From CAZNLS01 sp964573895 (GTDB lineage Bacteria > Acidobacteriota > Aminicenantia > UBA2199), in NCBI GenBank assembly GCA_964573895.1, contig CAZNLS010000063.1:1-14771 (forward strand): a DNA stretch of 14,771 bases, in the 5' to 3' direction. Within the stretch, counting starts at the first letter, position 1. Each line of letters begins with the position of its first letter. Made by a program: the position numbers and the translations under genes. The notes under the pieces were generated by a model. That model was not told where the DNA came from, did no database searches, and saw only the letters and a list, made by a program, of their open reading frames with translations. Below, in pieces: positions 1-6,676 of this stretch.

Positions 1-460
1 ACCCGTGCGCTATTCTGAGTTTCAGGGAAATTTCCTGGGCTCTCTGGATTTTCTCCGGTGTTCCCGGCCACCAGGATCCTGAAGCAACTGTATTATCATT
101 TGCAATAATGGTTACATACCTGTTTTTAATTCTGATAAACGCAGTTATTACTCCTGCAGACGGGGATTTTTTTTTGTTTTCACCCTCACCGAATTCTTCT
201 CCCCAATTTACAAATGACCCGAAAGGAAATATTTCAGATCCCTGATCTTTCAGTTCTTCAATCCTCTCCCAGGCGGTCATTTTCCCCTTCATATGAACTC
301 TTTTAATATAATCCTTTCCCCATCCCTGTTTGAGTTCATTTTTCAGGTTTATATATTTTTTATTAAGTTGACCGGCTTTTTCCAGGTTTTTATCAAATTG
401 ATCAGCTTGCATAAAAGTCTGAGCAGGATTTCCTATTTTTTCTAAAATGACTTTAGGCAC
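1..460 (-). CDS. Acyl-CoA carboxylase carboxyltransferase (beta) subunit, partial
   Basis: This is the N-terminal part (153 residues) of a biotin-dependent acyl-CoA carboxylase carboxyltransferase; the rest lies beyond the left edge. The subunit moves the carboxyl group from carboxybiotin to an acyl-CoA in the cytoplasm. The visible protein has a helical N-terminus, a segment with KRVHMKGKMTAWERIEEL near residues 53-70, then VTIIANDNTVASGSWWPGTP followed by EKIQRAQEISLKLR near the end, a pattern typical of PccB/GcdA-like carboxyltransferases. I chose the GTG at 460-458: it overlaps the biotin carboxylase stop by 8 nt and has a GGGGG Shine-Dalgarno-like run (471-467) six bases upstream. The gene is translationally coupled to the upstream biotin carboxylase. 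The substrate (propionyl-, methylcrotonyl-, geranyl- or glutaconyl-CoA) cannot be decided from this fragment. Confidence 0.85.
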   Translation of the reverse strand, partial: MPKVILEKIGNPAQTFMQADQFDKNLEKAGQLNKKYINLKNELKQGWGKDYIKRVHMKGKMTAWERIEELKDQGSEIFPFGSFVNWGEEFGEGENKKKSPSAGVITAFIRIKNRYVTIIANDNTVASGSWWPGTPEKIQRAQEISLKLRIAHG

Positions 461-1814
461 TTTTTTCCCCCATTATTTTTTCAAGACTTCTATTATTATA
501 ATTTCCTGAAACAAACTCTTTGTTATTAAGTATTTTTAATAACAGAGGAGTTGTTGTGTGTATTCCTTCCAGTTTAATTTTTTTTAAAACTCCGATCAAC
601 TTTTCAATAGCCTGAATTCTTGAATCAGCCTTCGATATAACTTTAATAATCATTGAATCGTAAAATCCCGGAACGGTATATCCTTCTTCAATAAATGTAT
701 CCATTCTTATCCGCTCATTATCTCCGTCTAATCCCGGGATGAATTTTTCTATTTTTCCCGGAGACGGGGAAAAGTTGTTTTCCGGATCTTCGGCATTTAT
801 TCTGCATTCAATGGAATGCCCTTTAATTGATACATCTTTTTGACTCAAACTTAACGGAATATTGAGAGCGGATTTGATCTGTTCTTCAACAAGGTCTGTT
901 CCTGTAACCATCTCACTAACCGGATGTTCAACCTGCAGCCTGGTGTTCATCTCCATAAAATATAATTTTTTTTCCCTGTCCATAAGAAATTCAACTGTCC
1001 CGGCATTTTGATATCCGATTTTTTTTAGTGCTTCAACTACTTTTTCTCCTGTTTTTTCCCTGGTATTTTTGTCTATGGATGGAGACGGAGATTCTTCGAT
1101 CAACTTTTGATTCTTACGTTGGATAGAGCATTCTCTCTCTCCAAGGTGGATAATATTTCCGTAAGCATCACCCAGGATCTGAAATTCAATGTGCTTTGCA
1201 TCTTCGATCAGTTTCTCCATATATAATTCTCCTGAAGAAAAACTTATCTCAGCCTCTCTAACCGCTTCATTGAAAAATTTATTCAGTTCCTTTTCGTTTC
1301 TGCAGATCCTGATTCCTTTCCCGCCGCCTCCTGCAGAAGCTTTCAATAAAACCGGGAATCCTGTTTCCCGTGCTGTAATTATTGCTTCTTCAGGTGATTT
1401 TATTACTCCTGCTGAGCCCGGGATTGATTCAATTCCCAGATCTTTAAATATTTTTTTTGCGAGAGATTTGTCGCCCATTTTTCTTATTGAATCGGGGGAT
1501 GGTCCGATAAATGTGAGTTTCTGTTGTTCACACATATATGAAAAAAGATGATCTTCGGCTAAGAATCCATATCCCGGATGTACTGCCTGGCATCCGGTAT
1601 TAATCGCTGCCTGGAGAATAGCTTCTCTGTTAAGATAACTTTCGGTACTCTTTTCCGGACCGATGCATATACTTTCTTCAACTTCTTTCAGATAGGGTAA
1701 AAATGCATCCGCTGAGGAATAGACCGGGACAGGCCTGATCCCGAGTTTGTTACAGCTTCTTATTATTCTGGCTGCAACTTCTCCCCTGTTTGCAATTAAA
1801 ATTTTTTTGAACAA
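453..1814 (-). CDS. accC: Biotin carboxylase subunit of an acyl-CoA carboxylase
   Basis: This 453-residue protein carboxylates the biotin of a carrier protein using ATP and bicarbonate. It shows the N-terminal IANRGE motif (residues 7-12), the glycine-rich ATP-grasp loop KASAGGGGKG (158-167), ECSIQRKNQKLIEESP (about 228-243) and EMNTRLQVEHPV (288-299). The arginine in NTR falls at 292, as in E. coli AccC. The length matches stand-alone AccC (about 450), so there is no fused biotin carrier domain and the carrier must be encoded elsewhere, perhaps past the left edge. The start is TTG at 1814-1812, behind a GAGGGAGA site; it gives an MFKKILIANRGE N-terminus much like that of E. coli AccC. A longer frame from TTG at 1865 would add 17 unconserved residues without a ribosome site. 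Because it pairs with a PccB-like subunit beside an AtuA gene, it more likely serves a catabolic acyl-CoA carboxylase than acetyl-CoA carboxylase. Confidence 0.93.
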   Translation of the reverse strand: MFKKILIANRGEVAARIIRSCNKLGIRPVPVYSSADAFLPYLKEVEESICIGPEKSTESYLNREAILQAAINTGCQAVHPGYGFLAEDHLFSYMCEQQKLTFIGPSPDSIRKMGDKSLAKKIFKDLGIESIPGSAGVIKSPEEAIITARETGFPVLLKASAGGGGKGIRICRNEKELNKFFNEAVREAEISFSSGELYMEKLIEDAKHIEFQILGDAYGNIIHLGERECSIQRKNQKLIEESPSPSIDKNTREKTGEKVVEALKKIGYQNAGTVEFLMDREKKLYFMEMNTRLQVEHPVSEMVTGTDLVEEQIKSALNIPLSLSQKDVSIKGHSIECRINAEDPENNFSPSPGKIEKFIPGLDGDNERIRMDTFIEEGYTVPGFYDSMIIKVISKADSRIQAIEKLIGVLKKIKLEGIHTTTPLLLKILNNKEFVSGNYNNRSLEKIMGEKSA

Positions 1815-1818
1815 AGTA

Positions 1819-1826
1819 TCTCCCTC
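1819..1826 (-). promoter_or_regulatory. Ribosome binding site that fixes the accC start
   Basis: GAGGGAGA on the minus strand ends four bases before the TTG codon at 1814. No comparable site precedes the upstream in-frame TTG at 1865. This supports the shorter protein that begins just before the conserved IANRGE motif. Confidence 0.7.
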
Positions 1827-1933
1827 ATCATCGAGTTTAAAAAATATTAAGTTAAAAGTCAACAATATTTATGGAAAGAGTCTACTGATATAAACAAATA
1901 ATTCATTTTATAGACCCTCATCCGGTACAGACT

Positions 1934-1963
1934 TATATACATACATAATTACACCGGTTGCAA
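1934..1963 (-). promoter_or_regulatory. Candidate sigma-70-type promoter for accC
   Basis: On the minus strand TTGCAA (1963-1958) is followed after 18 bases by TATATA (1939-1934). The -35 hexamer lies inside the CCGGTT/AACCGG palindrome, so a protein bound there could block polymerase. The predicted start lies over 100 bases before the accC codon. Matches are moderate and AT-rich sequence gives chance hits. Confidence 0.35.
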
Positions 1964-1968
1964 ACCGG
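1954..1968. promoter_or_regulatory. Perfect palindrome CCGGTT-GCA-AACCGG, candidate operator
   Basis: Two 6-bp arms (1954-1959 and 1963-1968) are exact reverse complements around a 3-base centre. It is GC-rich in an otherwise AT-rich spacer and lies between divergent genes, as operators of TetR-, MarR- or LysR-type regulators often do. No T-tract follows on either strand, so it is not a terminator. No regulator gene for it lies in the window; the binding protein is unknown. Confidence 0.45.
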
Positions 1969-2072
1969 AGATATTATAATCAACTTTCTTTTTAGTTTAA
2001 TAATTTCATAGAATCAAAGATCATAAAATGTAAACTGACTTTGTTTTATGTTACTATTTAACGGGTGAAAAT

Positions 2073-3872
2073 ATGGAAAAAGATCTAATAAGAATTGGTA
2101 ATGCCGGAGGATTCTGGGGGGATGACCTTTCCGCTCTCAGGAGACAGATTGAGGATGGGGAGCTGGATTATATCACTTCTGATTATCTCGCTGAGATTAC
2201 AATGGGAATCCTTATGAAACAGAAAATGAAGGATCCAAACATGGGATATGTATACGACTTTTTATTCCAGATCGAAGAGGTATTGGAATTGATTGTTGAA
2301 AAAGGTGTAAGAATCATAACGAATGCCGGCGGAATAAATCCGGAGGCTCTGGCAAAAAAAATTGCAGATTCTGCAAAATCAAAGGGGTTGAATCTAAAGG
2401 TTGCAGCAGTTACGGGAGATGATATTCTGAACAGAATTAATGAGCTTGTAAATTCAGGTGAAAAGATGACAAATATGGAAACGGGTGAAGATTTTAAACT
2501 TATAAAAAACAGCGTTCTCAGTTCAAATGTATACCTTGGAGTCAGTCCGGTTGTAAAGGCACTTTCCGAAGGAGCAGATATAATTGTCACAGGACGAGTA
2601 ACTGATACGGCAATAACGCTTGCCCCGATGGTTTATGAATTTAATTGGAAATTAGATGATTGGAACAGACTCGCTTCCGGCGTTGTAGGAGGTCATATTA
2701 TTGAATGCGGATCTCAATCTACTGGCGGTAATTTTACAGACTGGAGGAAGATTAAATTTTGGGACAATATTGGATTTCCGGTTCTTGAAGTCAAAGAAGA
2801 CGGATCTTTTGTAGTGACAAAGCATAAAAATACAGGGGGGATTGTATCAGAAGACAGTGTAAAAGAACAACTCCTTTATGAAATGGGAGATCCCAAAAAT
2901 TATCTGAGTCCTGATGTTACAGTTGATTTTTCATCAATTTCCCTTAAGGAAATTTCGGAAAACAGAGTTGAGGTTTCCGGAGTGAAAGGTTATCCCTCAA
3001 CAAAATTCTTTAAAGTTTCTACTTCCTTTGAGAATGGTTTTACAGCTGCGGGATCTATTCTGATCGGAGGTACGGATAATAAATCAAAAGCAGATGTTTT
3101 TGACAAAATCTTCTGGGAAAAAATCGGTTGTGAATTTGAGAAAAAAAATTCCGAGATTTTAGGAAGCACGGAGGATACGGGTTCTTTTTCCAAAGCCATA
3201 TTACGTTTTTCTGTTTATGATCATGATAAAGAAAAAATAGCTAAATTCGGATCGGAAATTTCCACACTTATATTATCCGGCCCTGCAGGAGCAGCAGTGA
3301 CCGGCGGTAGACCTAAACCCCGTATGGTTATAGGTTACTGGCCTTCCCTGATAAAAAAAACAAATATTTCATCTAATATAATAGTCTATGATGCGGATTC
3401 CGGGCAAAAGTATTTTAAGGTTGAATCGGTTACCGGTTACGAAAGAGATATTAATACTATGCAAAAAGAGGCACAAGATGAAGAAATTCAGTATAACTCC
3501 GATGCTGCCGGGGGGAGCGAGATCCTGCTTGGAAGATTGTGTCTTGCAAGGTCCGGAGATAAAGGAGATACATCAAATATCGGAGTGATAGCAAGAAATG
3601 ATGTCATATTTGAAATATTGAAAAGGTATTTAACTCCACAGAAGATCAAGGAAATATTCTCGGATGTTTGTCATGGAATAGTAACTCGGTTTACATTGGA
3701 AAATCTTAATGCATTTAATTTTCTTCTCGAGGAATCACTCGGCGGAGGCGGGGGAGTGTCCCTTTTGTCTGATCCCCAGGGGAAATTATATGCCCAAAGA
3801 CTTCTTGCTTCTTCACTTGTTATTGATGACAATTCTCTCGAAGAGATTGAAAAATCTTTAAAAATGAAATAA
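2073..3872 (+). CDS. AtuA family protein (DUF1446 domain plus AtuA C-terminal domain)
   Basis: This 599-residue cytoplasmic protein belongs to the AtuA family, named from the acyclic terpene utilization cluster of Pseudomonas; its precise chemistry is not established. Hallmarks are IRIGNAGGFWGDD (6-18), DYITSDYLAE (32-41), ITNAGGINP (82-90), VTGRVTDTAITLAP (172-185) and GHIIECGSQSTGGNFTDW (207-224). A separate C-terminal domain of about 115 residues starts near 485 with LGRLCLARSGDKGDTSN and contains a GGGGG run; in some genomes this part is a separate small protein. Start: ATG with GGGTGA five bases upstream. It is divergent from a biotin carboxylase/carboxyltransferase pair, matching the known association of atuA genes with geranyl- or methylcrotonyl-CoA carboxylase genes. 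I infer a role in branched or isoprenoid acyl-CoA catabolism; the substrate is unknown. Confidence 0.85.
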   Translation: MEKDLIRIGNAGGFWGDDLSALRRQIEDGELDYITSDYLAEITMGILMKQKMKDPNMGYVYDFLFQIEEVLELIVEKGVRIITNAGGINPEALAKKIADSAKSKGLNLKVAAVTGDDILNRINELVNSGEKMTNMETGEDFKLIKNSVLSSNVYLGVSPVVKALSEGADIIVTGRVTDTAITLAPMVYEFNWKLDDWNRLASGVVGGHIIECGSQSTGGNFTDWRKIKFWDNIGFPVLEVKEDGSFVVTKHKNTGGIVSEDSVKEQLLYEMGDPKNYLSPDVTVDFSSISLKEISENRVEVSGVKGYPSTKFFKVSTSFENGFTAAGSILIGGTDNKSKADVFDKIFWEKIGCEFEKKNSEILGSTEDTGSFSKAILRFSVYDHDKEKIAKFGSEISTLILSGPAGAAVTGGRPKPRMVIGYWPSLIKKTNISSNIIVYDADSGQKYFKVESVTGYERDINTMQKEAQDEEIQYNSDAAGGSEILLGRLCLARSGDKGDTSNIGVIARNDVIFEILKRYLTPQKIKEIFSDVCHGIVTRFTLENLNAFNFLLEESLGGGGGVSLLSDPQGKLYAQRLLASSLVIDDNSLEEIEKSLKMK

Positions 3873-3888
3873 AATATCCGATTGTTAA

Positions 3889-4254
3889 ATGGATATTAAA
3901 ATAATGCAGAAAAGAATATTTCAGATGCTGTTCCCTTTAGGTTTTTCATTCGTTTCAAGTTTTCTTTATATTTTTTTTTATAACCCTGATTTTAACAGTA
4001 CTGAAATTACAACTGTTTTTTTCATCTTTTTTGCAGCATTGGGATGGAGCGGAATTATCTATTTCGGTGAATCAGGTGCTGTAAAATATTCCTATATTTA
4101 TAGTTTCATATCGATTATTGCTCCTCTGATATTTTTTGAATTTGCAAGATTACTGCCATATGATGAAGAGTGGCACAGGGTAATATTGTTGATTATTTTT
4201 GCTGCTAATCTATGGCTCATTGATATTTACCGCGGAAAAAAAAAGAAAAACTGA
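3889..4254 (+). CDS. Small four-helix membrane protein, unknown function
   Basis: I do not recognise this 121-residue protein. It has four hydrophobic stretches, at about 12-31, 41-59, 68-88 and 97-113, with a short charged N-terminus and a lysine-rich tail (RGKKKKN), so it should be an integral inner-membrane protein with both ends probably in the cytoplasm. The loop before helix 4 is acidic (PYDEEWHR). It begins 16 bases after the AtuA stop and lacks a clear ribosome site, so it may be translated by coupling. A second ATG six codons in is an alternative start. Position suggests co-transcription with the AtuA gene, but nothing ties its function to it. Confidence 0.6.
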   Translation: MDIKIMQKRIFQMLFPLGFSFVSSFLYIFFYNPDFNSTEITTVFFIFFAALGWSGIIYFGESGAVKYSYIYSFISIIAPLIFFEFARLLPYDEEWHRVILLIIFAANLWLIDIYRGKKKKN

Positions 4255-4259
4255 TGATC

Positions 4260-4283
4260 ATGACAATTTTTTAGACTTGTCAT
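4260..4283. repeat. Short inverted repeat ATGACAA / TTGTCAT between genes
   Basis: Seven-base perfect arms at 4260-4266 and 4277-4283 flank a 10-base T-rich loop just after the membrane-protein stop. The stem is AT-rich and no T-tract follows it, so a rho-independent terminator is unlikely. It could be a weak RNA stem, an operator for the C69 gene, or chance. Confidence 0.25.
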
Positions 4284-4300
4284 TATGAAGTTCGGGATTC

Positions 4301-4329
4301 TTTACAATTATCACTCCTTTTAATAAAAT
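4301..4329 (+). promoter_or_regulatory. Candidate promoter for the C69 peptidase gene, possibly leaderless
   Basis: TTTACA (4301-4306) is followed after 17 bases by TAAAAT (4324-4329). Transcription would start about seven bases later, at or next to the A of the ATG at 4336. The gene has no Shine-Dalgarno sequence in the preceding 20 bases, which fits a leaderless message. Hexamer matches are good, but the region is AT-rich. Confidence 0.4.
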
Positions 4330-4335
4330 TACTCA

Positions 4336-6141
4336 ATGGAAAAGAAAATTATAATAATATTATTGTCAGTTTTATTTACAGGCTTGCAGCTTTTGCATCC
4401 ATGCACAAACATACTTGTATCAAGAGGAGCGGCAAAAGACGGGTCAACAATGATCTCGTATGCTGCAGATTCACATGTTCTGCTGGGTGAACTCTATCAT
4501 TGGCCCGGGAAGAAGTGGCCTGAGGATGCAAAACTAAAGGTATTCGAATGGGATACCGGAAAGTTTCTTGGGAAAATTGATCAGGTTGATCGGACATATA
4601 ATGTTATTGGTAATATTAATGAGCATCAGGTCGCATTAGGTGAGACTACTTTTGGAGGAAGAAGGGAACTAAGAAATAGAAAAGGAGTAGTTGATTACGG
4701 AAGCGCAATGTATATAGCTCTTCAACGATCCAAAACAGCAAGGGAAGCCATCAGAATTATGGCTGACCTATTTGAAAGATATGGATATTACAGTTCCGGA
4801 GAATCATTCTCTATCTCAGATCCCCGGGAAGTATGGATAATGGAAGTTATTGGAAAAGGAGAAGGAGTCAAGGGAGCAAACTGGGTTGCTTTAAGGATTC
4901 CGGACGGATATATCTGTGCTCATGCAAATCAGTCGAGAATAAGAAAATTTCCTAAAAATAATCCGGAAAGATGCCTGTATTCGAAAGGAATAGTCGAATT
5001 TGCCCGTAGCAGGGGATACTTTAAGGGAAAAGATTCGGACTTCAGTTTTGCCGATGCATTTTCTCCTCCTGGATTTGGCGGGCTAAGGTTCTGTGAAGCC
5101 AGGGTGTGGAGTGTTTTTAGAAGGAGTGCTCCATCGAAGAATTTACCGATCGACTATGTAAAAGGTGTTGAAGGGGCAGAACCGCTCCCTCTTTTTTTTA
5201 AACCGGATAAAAAATTATCGGTTTCCGATGTCTTTGCCCTCATGAGAGATCATTTTGAAGGAACCGAATTTGATATGACAATAGATGTTGGTGCCGGACC
5301 ATTTAAACTTCCATACAGATGGCGCGGTTTAACATGGAAATATGGGAATAAGACATATTTTAACGAACGGGCTATTTCAACACAGCAGACGGGGTTCTCC
5401 TTTATAACACAATCAAGATCCTGGCTCCCTGATAAAATAGGAGGGATATTATGGTTCGGAGTTGATGATACATTCAGTACCTGCTATTTTCCGGTCTACT
5501 GCTCATCTCAGAAAGCTCCGTATTCATTCGCAGTCGGGACCGGATCCTTTGATAAATTCTCTTGGGACTCGGCATTCTGGGTATTTAATTTTGTTTCAAA
5601 TTTTGCTTATTTAAGGTACAATGATATTATAAAAGATATTCAAATTTTGCAGAGAGAACTTGAATCCGGATTCATGTCAGAGGTTAAAAAAATCGATAAA
5701 GTTGCTTTGGCAAAATATAAAAAAGAACCGCAGGATGCTGTAGATTATTTGACTTCATACACATCAAAGGCTGGTGAAATGGTTACGGAGAAATGGAAAG
5801 ATCTGGGAATGATGTTATTTGTAAAATATCTTGATGGAAATGTCAGAAATGAAAATGGTAAGGTAACCCACCCGGGCTATCCGGAAGAATGGTATGAAAC
5901 AATTGTGAAAGAGACAGGAAGAAGGTATAAATATAAGAAAATGAAAGCGGAACTGGACAGGGATTATAAGAAGGAGATATCTGCAGGCGTAAAAGAATTA
6001 AATTTAATGAATTTCAGGAAATCATTGAACCATTTTAAGGCGGCTCTTAAGATAAGGAAATCAGAAAAATTCCCGGCTGTTATGATAAAAAAAATTCAGC
6101 ACCTCATGGATAAATACAAGGTAATGATAAAAGAAATTTAG
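4336..6141 (+). CDS. Secreted C69 family dipeptidase
   Basis: This 601-residue protein is a peptidase of family C69 (PepD-like Ntn hydrolase), which cleaves dipeptides or short peptides. The first 22 residues form a signal peptide (MEKK, then a hydrophobic stretch). They end directly before Cys23, the expected N-terminal nucleophile, in CTNILVSRGAAKDGSTMISY. Further family segments are AADSHVLLGELYHWPG (43-58), GETTFGGRRELRNRKG, DYGSAMYIALQRSKTAREA and RYGYYSSGESFSISDPREVW. Unlike cytoplasmic C69 enzymes that begin at Met-Cys, this form would be matured by export and should act in the periplasm or outside the cell. PC at the cleavage point is not a lipobox, so a lipoprotein is unlikely. About 120 C-terminal residues form a lysine-rich, probably helical extension. 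It ends six bases before the MerR-type gene and probably shares its transcript. No ribosome site is seen. Confidence 0.9.
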   Translation: MEKKIIIILLSVLFTGLQLLHPCTNILVSRGAAKDGSTMISYAADSHVLLGELYHWPGKKWPEDAKLKVFEWDTGKFLGKIDQVDRTYNVIGNINEHQVALGETTFGGRRELRNRKGVVDYGSAMYIALQRSKTAREAIRIMADLFERYGYYSSGESFSISDPREVWIMEVIGKGEGVKGANWVALRIPDGYICAHANQSRIRKFPKNNPERCLYSKGIVEFARSRGYFKGKDSDFSFADAFSPPGFGGLRFCEARVWSVFRRSAPSKNLPIDYVKGVEGAEPLPLFFKPDKKLSVSDVFALMRDHFEGTEFDMTIDVGAGPFKLPYRWRGLTWKYGNKTYFNERAISTQQTGFSFITQSRSWLPDKIGGILWFGVDDTFSTCYFPVYCSSQKAPYSFAVGTGSFDKFSWDSAFWVFNFVSNFAYLRYNDIIKDIQILQRELESGFMSEVKKIDKVALAKYKKEPQDAVDYLTSYTSKAGEMVTEKWKDLGMMLFVKYLDGNVRNENGKVTHPGYPEEWYETIVKETGRRYKYKKMKAELDRDYKKEISAGVKELNLMNFRKSLNHFKAALKIRKSEKFPAVMIKKIQHLMDKYKVMIKEI

Positions 6142-6147
6142 GAACTA

Positions 6148-6522
6148 ATGGACTTGAAAATACCTGATAAACTTGCATTCCGTCAGAAAGAGGTAATGAA
6201 TCTGACCCGGCTTGATTCCAGGGTCATTGATTATTGGGAAAAAGAGTTTAAGGTTTACAAGGCTGTAATCAGTAAGAACGGAGATAAATTTTATTCAAGG
6301 AATGATGTTCTGATTATTCTCAGAATTAAAGAGTTTTTGATCGAAAAAAAACTGACTAAGGATGAGGTCAGAGAAAAGCTTTCATCCATTGTTCAGACGG
6401 TAGATGAAAAAGTTGGAAACAATCAGCAGGAACCTGGAGGAAAAGCTGGAAAAGGGCTTGATAAGATCCGTTTGGAACTGAATGATATATTGACTTTACT
6501 TGATAAAGATGATAAAAAGTGA
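6148..6522 (+). CDS. MerR-type HTH transcriptional regulator without effector domain
   Basis: This 124-residue protein carries a MerR-type winged helix-turn-helix near residues 9-70: LAFRQKEVMNLTRLDSRVIDYWEKEF, then DKFYSRNDVLIILRIKEFLIEKKLT. The DYWEKEF stretch corresponds to the RYWE signature of the family. The C-terminus is short, charged and helical, with no cysteine cluster or ligand-binding domain, so it is unlikely to sense metal or redox directly. Start: ATG with AGGAA about four bases upstream, six bases after the C69 stop. It ends six bases before tRNA-Pro, so both probably sit on one primary transcript. As I recall, a similar short MerR gene precedes tRNA-Pro in deltaproteobacterial genomes. 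Its targets are unknown. Confidence 0.8.
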   Translation: MDLKIPDKLAFRQKEVMNLTRLDSRVIDYWEKEFKVYKAVISKNGDKFYSRNDVLIILRIKEFLIEKKLTKDEVREKLSSIVQTVDEKVGNNQQEPGGKAGKGLDKIRLELNDILTLLDKDDKK

Positions 6523-6528
6523 CGAGGC

Positions 6529-6605
6529 CGGGACGTGGCGCAGTCTGGTAGCGTACACGCTTGGGGTGCGTGTGGTCGGTGGTTCAAATCCACTCGTCCC
6601 GACCA
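6529..6605 (+). tRNA. tRNA-Pro (anticodon GGG), CCA encoded
   Basis: The 77 bases fold as a full cloverleaf: acceptor CGGGACG (6529-6535) with CGTCCCG (6595-6601), D stem GCGC/GCGT with one G-U pair, and anticodon stem CACGC/GCGTG around loop TTGGGGT. A T arm GGTGG-TTCAAAT-CCACT, discriminator A and an encoded CCA complete it. The anticodon GGG is at 6563-6565, followed by G37, as in tRNA-Pro; it reads CCC and CCU. It lies six bases after the MerR-type gene. Confidence 0.97.
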
Positions 6606-6676
6606 TTATTTTTTATTCTCATCGGCAGCATAATTTTCGATGATCCAATTGATTAAACTGGTGGATATTTGTACGC
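6606..6676 (+). other. Spacer between tRNA-Pro and surE
   Basis: A T-rich stretch follows the CCA end (6606-6617) but has no stem of its own apart from the tRNA. GGTGGA at 6660-6665 is a weak, distant ribosome site for surE (11 bases). A TTGATT at 6649 has no good -10 partner. RNase processing of a longer transcript is likely. Confidence 0.3.

Larger units (their letters stand above)
1815..2072. promoter_or_regulatory. Divergent intergenic control region between accC and the AtuA gene
   Basis: About 258 AT-rich bases separate two divergent genes and must hold both promoters. I see a 15-bp palindrome (1954-1968), a plausible minus-strand promoter across it, and a perfect TATAAT on the plus strand at 1975-1980 with no convincing -35 at 16-18 bp. 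The AtuA gene is preceded by GGGTGA at 2063-2068, a usable ribosome site five bases from its ATG. I see no open frame worth calling and no stem with a T-tract. Confidence 0.6.

Noticed and set aside
1189..1551. Plus-strand open frames inside the biotin carboxylase gene, and similar antisense frames inside the AtuA, pfkA, buk and pseudokinase genes
   Set aside because: They are shadows of strongly conserved genes, with low-complexity, non-domain translations and no ribosome sites.
1975..1980. TATAAT as the AtuA-gene promoter
   Set aside because: No acceptable -35 lies 16-18 bases upstream, so I mention it only within the control region.
4171..4190. TGGCAC resembling the -24 box of a sigma-54 promoter
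   Set aside because: The matching TTGC -12 box is missing at the right spacing and it lies within the membrane-protein coding sequence.
4260..4283. ATGACAA/TTGTCAT stem as a rho-independent terminator
   Set aside because: The stem is weak and AT-rich, the T run is in the loop and not after the stem.
6529..6605. tRNA-Pro as an integration site for a mobile element
   Set aside because: No integrase gene and no repeat of the tRNA 3' end was seen nearby; the flanks are ordinary chromosomal genes.
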